In this document: positions 7,460-15,337 of the stretch, piece after piece | Position numbering within the stretch: position 1 is the first letter of the stretch | How the letters are laid out: each line of letters starts with the position of its first letter | Source of the DNA: an uncultured Lachnospiraceae bacterium | GTDB taxonomy: Bacteria > Bacillota > Clostridia > Lachnospirales > Lachnospiraceae | Length of the DNA: 15,896 bases | Direction: 5' to 3' | Assembly: GCA_910587895.1 (NCBI GenBank) | Contig: CAJUOE010000049.1 | Location: forward strand, 1 to 15,896 | Translations under genes and position numbers: made by a program | Notes under the pieces: generated by a model | The model's database searches: none | Seen by the model: only the letters and a program-made list of their open reading frames with translations | What the model was told of the DNA's origin: nothing

Positions 7460-8080
7460 CTATTTATACACAATGTAAACCAAAGACATTTCCGATCCGT
7501 CCCCTTCTTCCTCAGGAACTGCAATTGATACCGTATCTTTTGATTTCAACGTGGTGTAATCCGTGGACATATACTGAACCGTGCCGTCCACCTTCACGTC
7601 TACCTTCTCGCTCAAGATGACAACCTTATAATCGGTGTCCATCACCGTGGTATTCTCAACGTTTCCGGCAGCTTTCCCATCCTCAATCTGCGTAAATGGT
7701 GCATTGAAGGTATATCCTGCGGCCAGGGCCTGGGGTACCGTACCGGAAAACAGCGTTACCTCATTAAAATTCTGATAATTCTCACAGTCCTTGTATTTCA
7801 TATACAATTTTGCCACTCCATTCTCAACGGCAAAACTGTCAATCACCACACTGTTCTTCCCATGCTCCTGCTGATATGCCGAAACCCTCTCCTCAACATA
7901 TTTCTCAAGTTCCTGCGCATCATAATATTCTTTGTCAAAGTCTGAAACAGCCGCACATATCACTTTTCCCTTCTTCTGCACGTATACCGTGTCCCGGTCT
8001 GCCTCCAAAGAGTCTCCACATGCACTGAATAATCCGGCTATCATCAGACAAACCAAACTGATAGAAATTATTTTTTTCAT
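7460..8080 (-). CDS. Predicted lipoprotein of unknown function
   Basis: A 206-residue protein with a basic start (MKK), a hydrophobic stretch at 4-19 and a lipobox-like FSAC (Cys21), so probably lipid-anchored on the outer face of the membrane. The mature part alternates beta-rich and charged segments with no catalytic motif I recognise. Residues 94-105 (MKYKDCENYQNF) and the C-terminal SLVYIVYK are its most distinctive parts. The start has GAGGAGG 7 bases upstream. It lies between recO and glyQS with a strong promoter of its own, and 18 bp before glyQS. Lipoproteins of this type occur at this position in related clostridia as far as I recall, but no function is known to me. The signal call rests on an atypical residue (Phe) at position -3. 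Confidence 0.85.
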   Translation of the reverse strand: MKKIISISLVCLMIAGLFSACGDSLEADRDTVYVQKKGKVICAAVSDFDKEYYDAQELEKYVEERVSAYQQEHGKNSVVIDSFAVENGVAKLYMKYKDCENYQNFNEVTLFSGTVPQALAAGYTFNAPFTQIEDGKAAGNVENTTVMDTDYKVVILSEKVDVKVDGTVQYMSTDYTTLKSKDTVSIAVPEEEGDGSEMSLVYIVYK

Positions 8081-8118
8081 ATGCCAACCTCCTCAAAATC
8101 TTAACGCGAACCTCACAT

Positions 8119-8147
8119 ATTATAACCTTTTCCGGCATTTATTGCAA
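8119..8147 (-). promoter_or_regulatory. Consensus sigma-A promoter for the lipoprotein-glyQS unit
   Basis: On the minus strand TTGCAA (8142-8147), exactly 17 bases, then TATAAT (8119-8124). The -35 overlaps the end of recO. Transcription would start near 8112, about 32 bases before the lipoprotein ATG. This uncouples glyQS from the upstream era-recO transcript. Confidence 0.8.
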
Positions 8148-8918
8148 CCGTTGATTTAAAAATCCCGATGCAAACCCCTGATTCTCCTCCAGCACCTGCA
8201 GCGCATGAAATTTCCGGTCTATATAACAGGCCATATATTCATCCATAATCTGCTCCAGATTATTTAATACTTCCTCAGAAACCTTAAAGGTATACAGTTT
8301 TTCAATTTTTTCCGTAATAATATATTGAAGGGTGTATAGCGTAGACTGATCCAGCCTGCGTGCATGAGCCACAGAAGCGGCGCAGCTTTCACAGAGCGTA
8401 CCGCCCGTTGGCACATGAAAATATACAGGCGTTTTTTCTTTTCCACATTTCAGGCAGGTAAATACATTCGGGTATTCCCCGTTCACTACCATGGCCTTCA
8501 ACTCAAAGATACGCCGCACGAGCCGATTGTCAAGACTCTGGCTCTCAAGGGCGCGCAAAGACTGATAGAGAAGTTTCAACATATGTACCTCATCCACATT
8601 TTCTCTGGAATAATAATCTGCCACTTCCATAAAATAAAAGCCATAGCAGGCTCCTTCCATATCCTGGACAAGCCCCCGAAAATAATTGGAAATATCGGCT
8701 TTCACCACCGTATAGGAGCTGCGTCCCTCGTATGCTTCAAACTGGCCGAAAGAAAAAGGATTGCTGGCGGCGGCAAGCTGGCTGTTCGGCCGGCGCGCCC
8801 CGCGGGCAAAGGCTGAAATCTTCCCTCTTTCTTTCGTCAAAAGCACTATTCTCCTGTCATATTCCCCTATCGGGGCCGCTGACAACACCATGCCCGTCAG
8901 CGCTATGGTCTGCGCCAT
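8139..8918 (-). CDS. recO: DNA repair protein RecO
   Basis: RecO anneals single-stranded DNA and, with RecR, loads RecA at gaps in RecFOR recombinational repair. At 259 residues it is full length. The N-terminal OB fold spans about 1-80 (TGMVLSAAPIGEYDRRIVLLTKERGKISAFARGARRP is highly typical). A helical region follows, and a four-Cys zinc site: CLKC (155-158) and CESC (176-179). The ATG at 8918 matches the usual family start, although the AAAGGA lies almost against it; a second AGGAG lies 12 bases away. The upstream yqzL-like gene overlaps the first 62 bases of recO, so translational coupling is likely. Gene order era, yqzL-like, recO is as in many Bacillota. Confidence 0.97.
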   Translation of the reverse strand: MAQTIALTGMVLSAAPIGEYDRRIVLLTKERGKISAFARGARRPNSQLAAASNPFSFGQFEAYEGRSSYTVVKADISNYFRGLVQDMEGACYGFYFMEVADYYSRENVDEVHMLKLLYQSLRALESQSLDNRLVRRIFELKAMVVNGEYPNVFTCLKCGKEKTPVYFHVPTGGTLCESCAASVAHARRLDQSTLYTLQYIITEKIEKLYTFKVSEEVLNNLEQIMDEYMACYIDRKFHALQVLEENQGFASGFLNQRLQ

Positions 8919-9072
8919 ATCCTTTCACACTCCTGCCCGTGGAATCTGTACCAGCCAACATGGCGCCTGTAGCGTCTCCGTAGAGCCCTTCCGCCTCCTG
9001 ATGGCTTTTGTAGCTTAAGTAATCATGAATACTCCCTGTACTTGCAAATCTCTTCCATTCCTGTTCGATCAT
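8857..9072 (-). CDS. yqzL: YqzL-like small protein
   Basis: A 71-residue frame between era and recO. Residues 1-22 (MIEQEWKRFASTGSIHDYLSYK) match the short YqzL family, known in Bacillus at exactly this position: an aromatic-containing EWK, then TGSI and DYL. Bacillus YqzL has about 47 residues; here a Gly/Asp-rich, apparently unstructured tail is added, and its last 62 bases overlap recO in another frame. AGGGGGA precedes the ATG by 7 bases. Function is unknown in the family. The long tail may be a by-product of the overlap that couples translation to recO. Confidence 0.72.
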   Translation of the reverse strand: MIEQEWKRFASTGSIHDYLSYKSHQEAEGLYGDATGAMLAGTDSTGRSVKGYGADHSADGHGVVSGPDRGI

Positions 9073-9153
9073 GTGCGGTCCCCCTGTTCTTTCGTTCCTC
9101 CTTATTAGGGTTTCCTGTCCACATGAAGCTATACTGACAAAAATCTGGTAGTT

Positions 9154-10062
9154 TTAATTCTTCTCTTCCCGATAGCCGAAATTTTTCAGCAGGTAATCGC
9201 TGTCGCGCCAGTCTTTTTTTACTTTGACCCAAAGCCTGAGGTTGACCCTGCTCTCCAAAAGGCGTTCTATCTCAAACCTGGCATTGGTGCCGATTTTTTT
9301 AAGCATGCTGCCGCCTTTTCCAATAATGATGCCCTTGTGGGATTCCCGCTCGCAGACAATTGTCGCCTCAATATCCACAATTCCACCCTTTTTTCGTTTC
9401 TTCATCTGCTCGATCGTCACGGCAATCCCATGAGGAATCTCTTCTTCCAGCGCATGAAGGGATTTCTCCCGGATAATTTCTGCCACAATCTGCCGCTCGG
9501 GCTGGTCGGTAACCGTGTCCTCATCGTAGAACATGGGGCCATAAGGAAGGTACTTAAAAATCAAATCCGGTAAAATTTCCGTGTTCTCCCCGCGCAGCGC
9601 GGAGAGTGGAACCACCTCCGCAAAATCGTATTCTTTGCGGTAGGTGTCAATACAGGTAAGCACGCCCTCTTTCTGCACGGTGTCCGTCTTATTGATGATC
9701 AGGATTACCGGCGTATTTACCCGGTCAAGTTTTTCCAAGATATGGCGTTCCCCTTTGCCGATAAAAGTGCTCGGCTCCACCAGCCAGAGGATTAGGTCTA
9801 CCTCCTGCAAAGTGCGCTCCGCCACATTCACCATATATTCCCCAAGCTTATTCTTCGCCTTATGAATCCCCGGCGTATCCAAAAATACGATCTGTCCCCG
9901 GTTTTCATCCGTATACACAGTCTGGATGCGGTTCCTCGTCGTCTGTGGTTTCTTGGAGGTAATCGCAATCTTCTGTCCGATCAATCGGTTCATCAACGTT
10001 GATTTTCCTACGTTTGGCCTGCCTATCAGTGTCACAAATCCGGATTTAAAATTATCTTCCAT
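9154..10062 (-). CDS. era: GTPase Era
   Basis: Era is an essential GTPase that binds the 3' end of 16S rRNA and helps mature the small ribosomal subunit. The 302 residues are of standard length. G1 is GRPNVGKST (14-22), the switch I region has TTRNR (41-45), G3 is DTPGIHK (62-68), G4 is NKTD (124-127) and G5 is SAL (154-156). The C-terminal KH RNA-binding domain has GIIIGKGGSMLKKIG (244-258), and the protein ends in the usual LLKNFGYREEKN. The ATG has AAAGGAG about 6 bases upstream. Only 10 bp separate it from the stop of the peptidase gene upstream, so they are likely co-transcribed. An 81-bp gap follows before yqzL, with no clear terminator. Confidence 0.98.
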   Translation of the reverse strand: MEDNFKSGFVTLIGRPNVGKSTLMNRLIGQKIAITSKKPQTTRNRIQTVYTDENRGQIVFLDTPGIHKAKNKLGEYMVNVAERTLQEVDLILWLVEPSTFIGKGERHILEKLDRVNTPVILIINKTDTVQKEGVLTCIDTYRKEYDFAEVVPLSALRGENTEILPDLIFKYLPYGPMFYDEDTVTDQPERQIVAEIIREKSLHALEEEIPHGIAVTIEQMKKRKKGGIVDIEATIVCERESHKGIIIGKGGSMLKKIGTNARFEIERLLESRVNLRLWVKVKKDWRDSDYLLKNFGYREEKN

Positions 10063-10072
10063 AAGTTCTCCT

Positions 10073-12988
10073 TTAATACAAATTCTTCAGTTCCCCAAAC
10101 AGCTCTTTTTCTTCCGTAATCTTCTCTTCATTTCCAATCACACAGAATGCGTCCTCTTTCAGCACGGCGCGTACAATGCCGGCAAGGTTTCTGATATCCT
10201 CCTGCGTGGCATTTAAAATCTCCTGCCGTTCTTTTTCTAACATTTCATCCGTGACCCCGGTAAGATACGCCGTAGCGCTGCGTCCGGTCTTTGCCGCCGG
10301 CGTCAGAGGCGCATCCACAACGCTGAACGTTCCGATAATATATTTCGTCATCTCTTTCTCTTCGACGGCAAACTGCTCCAGATATTCCGGAATGCCCTCA
10401 TACACCTCATTCGTCCTGCCAAGATTCGGGTCGCGGTATGAGGCAAAGTAACTGTTGCCATTCCTTGAAAATCTGCTCATACAGCCGTATGCGCCGCCTT
10501 TCACCCGCACGTTCAGCCATAGATAATCGTAATCCAAAAGCACTTTCAGGATACGCAAAACGCCTGTATATTCATATCCCTCTTTGCAGAAATTGCCGGC
10601 ACGCGATACATACTGCACCTGAGAGGCGTCCAGAAAACCTTCATTCTGTTTGTTGAATACGATATGCTCCTGCTCCTGCTGCGCGCCCTTCTCATGCAGG
10701 ATCTTTTTCAGTCCATCCACTTCCTGTTCCAAAAGTTCCATACCCTGCGGCTCTGCGCCGACACTGAACATCAGATTCTCTTTACAGAAAATTTCTTGTG
10801 CAATCTCCTCCAGTGTTTTGCAGAGCGCATCTTTCTTCTCGTCAAAATGCTCTTCAATATCCTTCACCAGCTGATAAAACGCAATTCCCTGCGTCATATC
10901 CGTATCCGCAGCGCTCTCCGAAAAATAAGACATGGCGCGCACCGCAGAAATGACATTCCCTGCAGAACTAAGGCTCATCTGTAACCTTGATTTCAACTGC
11001 GCCACAATTTCGTAGAGACGCTCCTGCCCCTGGTAATTGCTCGTAGATAAAATTTCCCGTATAATTTCCATTGTCCTGGGAATCTCATGGTACAGTGTTT
11101 TAACCTTTACTTCATATTTGAGTGTCAGGCTATCTTTTTCGGCGTGCGGATAAATCCCGATATTGCTGAAAATTCCTCCGGTATGCAGGTTGATTTCATT
11201 GGCAAGCTCCGGATACGTATACGACCCGGTATCCACATAACCCAGAACTGCTTTTAAGATGCCAAGATAAGGAATCTTCTCCTTCGGGAAACCGCTCACA
11301 TCAAACATCAAACTGAAATATGCAATGCCGTTCGTATCAATATCGTGACATAACATCAATGTATCATCCAGGTATTTCTCCCGGATGCAGAGCTTTTCTC
11401 CCTCTTTTTTAATGTCCTGCCTCTTAAGCGCCGGCAGCTTATCCATGTCTTCCGGCGCGGAAGGTTCCTCCTGATACTCCTCTAAATGATGCGTAAAATC
11501 TACAATCTCCTGTCGCTCTTCCATGCTCAGGGAATCTTTGTAATCCTGAAGTTTTTGCGCCAGTTCTTCTTCCTTTTTGGCGTTTAATCCATACTCCGGC
11601 TTTGCAATGACAACGGCAGTATGCGGATTGTCCAAAATATATTTCTGCACGAGCTCCTCAAAATATCCGGTCTCCACTTTCTGTTTCAGCTGTTCAATAA
11701 TCTCCAGTTCTTCCAGATGTAAAAATGGCTTTTTATCATCATACAGCCAGCTGTCCAGACACTTTATCCCGAAAAACAGACCCTTGGGGAACTGTCCGTA
11801 ATCCGCCTCACGGTAGCTGAATTCAAAACTGTTGAGCCCCGCCAGCAGAGATTTCTTATTGATGCCATGCTCCACCTGCTCTTTCAGCACTCTGTGTATA
11901 ATCTGAAGAAATTCTTCCTTCCGCTCCAGGTTACTGTTCTTTGCCACGATAGAAAACATGGGCTGCAACGTATAATTGTCAAAAGACGCCATGATATCCT
12001 TGCCGATCTTTGCATCCAAAAGCGCCTGTTTCAGGGGCGCTCCCGGCGCGGAAAGCAGCGCATAGTCAAGGATGTCAAATGCCACGTACAACGTCTTATC
12101 AAGAATCGTTCCGGTACTCACATTGTAAGAAAGGTACGTATTGTCCTTAAGCGGTTCCCCGCTGGCAATGTTGTACGAAATTTCAACCTCCTGCATATGG
12201 TCAAAAGGTTTCTGCTCTTTTACCTGGGAATCGACAGAAATCGCCTCAAATTTACTGAGATATTCGCGGTCCATCCAGTTCAGTTTCTCTTCCATATCCA
12301 TATTCCCATACAGATAAATATACGAATTACAGGGGTGGTAATATTTCTGATGGAACAAAAGAAACTGCTCATAACTAAGCTGCGGAATTACCTGCGGGTC
12401 TCCGCCGGACTCAAACGAATAAGAAGTCCCCGGATAAAGCGTACGCATAATTTCCCGGCTCAACACCTCATCCGGTGAGGAAAACGCACCCTTCATCTCA
12501 TTGTATACCACGCCGTTAATCGTAAGCGGGGCGTCCAGATCCTCCATCTCATAATGCCAGCCTTCCTGACAGAAAATCTCTTTGTGCTGATAAATGTTGG
12601 GGTATAACACGGCGTCCAGATAGACTTCCATTAAATTCTGAAAGTCCTTATCGTTGCAGCTTGCCACCGGATAAATCGTCTTATCCGGATATGTCATCGC
12701 ATTCAGAAATGTATTGAGCGAGCTTTTCACCAGCTCGACAAAAGGGTCTTTGACCGGAAATTTCTCAGAGCCGCAGAGCACGGAGTGTTCCAGAATATGC
12801 GCCGCCCCGGTGCTGTCCAGCGACGGGGTGCGGAATCCAATATAGAACACCTTATTCTCATCCTCATTGGAAATCAGGCTGATTCTTGCGCCGCTCTTCT
12901 TATGCCGGAGCAGGTAGCCCATTGATTTGATATCATCCAGTTGCTTTTCTTCCAGCAATTCATATGCTGTACAATTCTTTAAATCCAT
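10073..12988 (-). CDS. M16C family metallopeptidase, presequence-protease (PreP) type
   Basis: A 971-residue insulinase-fold zinc protease. The inverted zinc motif HILEH (His64, Glu67, His68) lies in AAHILEHSVLCGSEKFPVKDPF. The third ligand is probably Glu164 in GVVYNEMKGAF, 100 residues later, as in mitochondrial PreP. The second half carries the non-catalytic partner half, with GGAYG (831-835) and the substrate-clamp SYRDP (850-854) near the C-terminus. PreP-type enzymes enclose unfolded peptides of up to about 70 residues in a chamber and cut them; no signal peptide is seen, so it acts in the cytosol on peptides. The ATG at 12988 is chosen over a longer frame to 13117 because AAAGGA lies 9 bases upstream and the extra residues overlap mscS. 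It is followed by era after 10 bp. Exact substrate unknown. Confidence 0.95.
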   Translation of the reverse strand: MDLKNCTAYELLEEKQLDDIKSMGYLLRHKKSGARISLISNEDENKVFYIGFRTPSLDSTGAAHILEHSVLCGSEKFPVKDPFVELVKSSLNTFLNAMTYPDKTIYPVASCNDKDFQNLMEVYLDAVLYPNIYQHKEIFCQEGWHYEMEDLDAPLTINGVVYNEMKGAFSSPDEVLSREIMRTLYPGTSYSFESGGDPQVIPQLSYEQFLLFHQKYYHPCNSYIYLYGNMDMEEKLNWMDREYLSKFEAISVDSQVKEQKPFDHMQEVEISYNIASGEPLKDNTYLSYNVSTGTILDKTLYVAFDILDYALLSAPGAPLKQALLDAKIGKDIMASFDNYTLQPMFSIVAKNSNLERKEEFLQIIHRVLKEQVEHGINKKSLLAGLNSFEFSYREADYGQFPKGLFFGIKCLDSWLYDDKKPFLHLEELEIIEQLKQKVETGYFEELVQKYILDNPHTAVVIAKPEYGLNAKKEEELAQKLQDYKDSLSMEERQEIVDFTHHLEEYQEEPSAPEDMDKLPALKRQDIKKEGEKLCIREKYLDDTLMLCHDIDTNGIAYFSLMFDVSGFPKEKIPYLGILKAVLGYVDTGSYTYPELANEINLHTGGIFSNIGIYPHAEKDSLTLKYEVKVKTLYHEIPRTMEIIREILSTSNYQGQERLYEIVAQLKSRLQMSLSSAGNVISAVRAMSYFSESAADTDMTQGIAFYQLVKDIEEHFDEKKDALCKTLEEIAQEIFCKENLMFSVGAEPQGMELLEQEVDGLKKILHEKGAQQEQEHIVFNKQNEGFLDASQVQYVSRAGNFCKEGYEYTGVLRILKVLLDYDYLWLNVRVKGGAYGCMSRFSRNGNSYFASYRDPNLGRTNEVYEGIPEYLEQFAVEEKEMTKYIIGTFSVVDAPLTPAAKTGRSATAYLTGVTDEMLEKERQEILNATQEDIRNLAGIVRAVLKEDAFCVIGNEEKITEEKELFGELKNLY

Positions 12989-13046
12989 GTTTCCAATCCT
13001 TTCTATTCCTAAAAATATCATTTTATGCGTAAGACCATTGCAGTTA

Positions 13047-13871
13047 TCACGAACTCTCTTCTGTCTTAAGAGACACCGTGAGCTGGTTATAGGGAATCTC
13101 AATCCCATTCTCGTCAAACCTCACCTTAATCTCCTCCGTCACCCTCCATTTTGCATTCCAGTAATCAGGCGTTGCCACCCAGAAACGCAGCCCCAGGCGT
13201 ACGCTGCTGTCCTCCAGGGCGTCTACAAATACCGCGGTCTCTTCTCCGTCCAGTTTCGCGCTCTCTTCCTCAATAATAACACGCAGGACGTCTTTGGCCT
13301 TTCGGATATCCGCATCATAGGAAATTCCCACATAAAGGTCAACCCTCCGCTTGTCCTGCTGCGTCACATCCGTGAGGCTGGAATTCGCAAGCGTTCCGTT
13401 CGGGATGACTACGGTGCGGTTATCTGTTGTCCGCAGCTTTGTATAAAAAATCTGGATTTCCGTTACGGTTCCCTCATTCTTATGCGTATCTTCAATAATA
13501 TAGTCCCCGACTTTAAATGGTTTAAACAATAAAATCAGCACGCCGCCGGCAAAATTAGAAAGGCTTCCCTGCAAAGCAAGTCCCACCGCGAGCCCTGCCG
13601 AGCCAAGCACTGCCACCAGGGAAGTGGTCTCCACGCCAAGCTGGTTCACCACCGCCATAACCAAAACAAAATAAAGCAAAATCTTCGCTCCGGAATCAAG
13701 GAACTGGCAGACGCCCTCGTCGGCTCCGGAACGCTCCAGCGCCCTTTTTAAAAGTTTGCGCAGCCATTTTATAACCTTTTTCCCGATCACGTAAATGACA
13801 AGTGCGATGATAATTCGCACTGCAATATTACTGACTGCAGGCAGTATGTTCTCAACTGTTTTCCACCACAT
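13047..13871 (-). CDS. Small-conductance mechanosensitive channel, MscS family
   Basis: A 274-residue inner membrane channel that opens under membrane tension to release osmolytes. Hydrophobic helices lie at about 12-30, 62-78 and 83-118. The last is the pore helix pattern LVAVLGSAGLAVGLALQGSL followed by NFAGGVLILLFKPFKVGDYI, which is highly characteristic. The beta domain has VVIPNG (154-159) and the alpha/beta C-terminal domain ends near 270. ATG 13871 is chosen because GAGGAG lies 6 bases upstream; a GTG at 13907 would overlap the divergent promoter. It is the first minus-strand gene of the central block, 58 bp before the peptidase gene. Length is close to E. coli MscS (286). Confidence 0.96.
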   Translation of the reverse strand: MWWKTVENILPAVSNIAVRIIIALVIYVIGKKVIKWLRKLLKRALERSGADEGVCQFLDSGAKILLYFVLVMAVVNQLGVETTSLVAVLGSAGLAVGLALQGSLSNFAGGVLILLFKPFKVGDYIIEDTHKNEGTVTEIQIFYTKLRTTDNRTVVIPNGTLANSSLTDVTQQDKRRVDLYVGISYDADIRKAKDVLRVIIEEESAKLDGEETAVFVDALEDSSVRLGLRFWVATPDYWNAKWRVTEEIKVRFDENGIEIPYNQLTVSLKTEESS

Positions 13872-13900
13872 TTTTTCTCCTCTACATTCTCTATCCTGAA

Positions 13901-13929
13901 TTGACACTTCATTCCAACTATACTATAAT
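13901..13929 (+). promoter_or_regulatory. Perfect-consensus sigma-A promoter of the HD-domain gene
   Basis: TTGACA (13901-13906), 17 bases, TATAAT (13924-13929): every hexamer base and the spacing match consensus. Transcription would start near 13936, leaving a leader of about 60 bases before ATG 13997. Confidence 0.88.
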
Positions 13930-13941
13930 TATAATATAGTT
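13916..13941. promoter_or_regulatory. 26-bp near-perfect palindrome over the -10, possible operator or divergent promoter core
   Basis: Outer arms AACTATA (13916-13922) and TATAGTT (13935-13941) are exact inverted repeats and the core TATAATTATA (13924-13933) is itself palindromic; only one base pair breaks the symmetry. It covers the -10 and start site of the HD gene. A weaker minus-strand promoter for mscS (TTGGTG 13946-13951, 18 bases, TATAGT 13922-13927) overlaps it. Repressor binding or a shared divergent promoter would both fit. Confidence 0.5.
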
Positions 13942-13996
13942 GTTACACCAAAAGCAAATGATATTTTACGGTTTATTGGGAAATGGAGGTGGAACT

Positions 13997-15268
13997 ATGA
14001 ACAAACCCGGGTCTATTAATGTTGTGGACATTATCTGCCATTCTTTTCGACATATGGATCCACGTCTCATCAGCCATGGTGAACGCGTTTCTTACATCCT
14101 TATGAAAATGCTTGAAGAGACCAGACGATATACGTTACAGGAAAAGCATGACATCTTTATGCTGGGGCTTCTTCATGATATCGGTGCATACAAGGACAGT
14201 GAAATTGACGCTATGTTAAGTTTTGATACAGGGGAAACCATGGAGCACTCTGTATTTGGCTATCTCCTGTTTAAAACCTTCTCCCCATTACAGCAATATG
14301 CAGACGTTATTTTGTACCATCATCACTGTAACGCACAATACTACTCGGTCCCTATCAGCAACTATCACCGCGATATTGCCAAACTGATTTACCTCGCTGA
14401 CCGGATTGACATTTTCTGCGTACAAAACCCCGACGGAGATTTGAACGCCTTTCTGGAACGATACAGCGGGAACACGTTCTACCCCTCCGATATTCACTGG
14501 TTCTGGAAAACAGAAGAAAAATATCATCTGTTGGACAATATAAAATCAATGGATTATCAGGAAGACGTCGGTGATTACATTGAGAGACATTCCAAACTGA
14601 CTGCAGACCAGACATATAAATATCTCATGACGCTCATTTTTTCGGTAGATTTTCGCAGTGATTACACAGCGTTACATACCAATTATGCTGTTCATCTCAG
14701 CAAAAATATTGCCCATGCGCTGCATCTGCCTGCCGGCTCCCAGAAGGACATTGAGGCCGCAGCATTACTTCACAATGTCGGGAAAGTCTCTCTGGACAAC
14801 CAGTTATCAAGCCCGGAAGATTATGATAATTATGTGAAAGCGTTATATGACGATTCCACGCTGGCAATTACCAGGGACATACTTTCCGGCAATATTGAGG
14901 AACCGATTTTAACGCTGATTGAGGAGTCCTCCTTTCTGCTGAAAAGCTGGACATTGGATGAACCCGTCAGCATCTCTCCTAGCCCGTCCGTAGAGGTTCT
15001 GGCGCTATCCTATCTGATGAGCAACGCATTGTCCCTCGAAATGAACGTCTCCTACTGCCACCATCCAAGGATGCTTTCATTTCTGCGTGACAAATATAAA
15101 AGCTGCGGCATGGATGATTCCATCTTTCGGACGTTGGAGAAATCTTTTGACCGGATCATTGAGAACACACAGCGTTCCTGTTCGAACATCTATGATACCT
15201 ACCATCAGATGATGAGCGAATACCGCTCTCTCAATATCGTCTTAAAACACTATAACAGCAAATATTAA
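13997..15268 (+). CDS. Tandem HD-domain protein, second HD motif degenerate
   Basis: A 423-residue soluble protein related to HD/HD-GYP metal-dependent phosphohydrolases. The first domain (about 10-145) has His27, the HD pair His60-Asp61 in LLHDIGAYKD, His84 in MEHSVFGY, a YHHH cluster (107-110) and Asp135 in LADRID, a nearly complete metal-site pattern. The second domain (about 205-380) repeats the layout: HTNYAVHLSKNIAHAL (227-242), then LLHNVGKVSL, where the HD pair is His259-Asn260, and a late CHHP (354-357). So one active and one degraded site are likely. HD-GYP enzymes often cut cyclic di-GMP; neither domain shows a clear GYP, so substrate is open. ATG 13997 has GGAGG about 9 bases upstream; an earlier TTG frame would run into the promoter. 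Transcribed alone between its promoter and terminator. Confidence 0.85.
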   Translation: MNKPGSINVVDIICHSFRHMDPRLISHGERVSYILMKMLEETRRYTLQEKHDIFMLGLLHDIGAYKDSEIDAMLSFDTGETMEHSVFGYLLFKTFSPLQQYADVILYHHHCNAQYYSVPISNYHRDIAKLIYLADRIDIFCVQNPDGDLNAFLERYSGNTFYPSDIHWFWKTEEKYHLLDNIKSMDYQEDVGDYIERHSKLTADQTYKYLMTLIFSVDFRSDYTALHTNYAVHLSKNIAHALHLPAGSQKDIEAAALLHNVGKVSLDNQLSSPEDYDNYVKALYDDSTLAITRDILSGNIEEPILTLIEESSFLLKSWTLDEPVSISPSPSVEVLALSYLMSNALSLEMNVSYCHHPRMLSFLRDKYKSCGMDDSIFRTLEKSFDRIIENTQRSCSNIYDTYHQMMSEYRSLNIVLKHYNSKY

Positions 15269-15279
15269 ACCTTATCAAA

Positions 15280-15320
15280 GAACTGCCGCAAAACATCCGG
15301 TTTCGCGGCAGTTCCTTTTA
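15280..15320 (+). terminator. Rho-independent terminator after the HD-domain gene
   Basis: GAACTGCCGC (15280-15289) and GCGGCAGTTC (15305-15314) form a perfect 10-bp stem, extendable inward past one mismatch to an ATCCG loop, followed by CTTTTA. It lies 11 bases after the stop. The serA fragment ends at 15338 on the other strand, and the minus reading also has a short T run, so it may act in both directions. Confidence 0.85.
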
Positions 15321-15337
15321 TGTTCCCTTTATTCCAC

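Noticed and set aside
9023..9232. 69-codon minus-strand frame between era and yqzL
   Set aside because: It overlaps the end of era and the start of yqzL in another frame, lacks a ribosome site, and has no recognisable protein pattern.
11867..12478. 203-codon plus-strand frame opposite the M16C peptidase
   Set aside because: Arg/His-rich antisense composition typical of a shadow frame; no start signal.
12989..13117. Longer start for the M16C peptidase
   Set aside because: The added residues overlap the end of mscS, are not peptidase-like, and a proper AAAGGA site precedes 12988.
13940..13996. Earlier TTG start for the HD-domain gene
   Set aside because: It falls within the promoter start region, while GGAGG lies correctly before ATG 13997.
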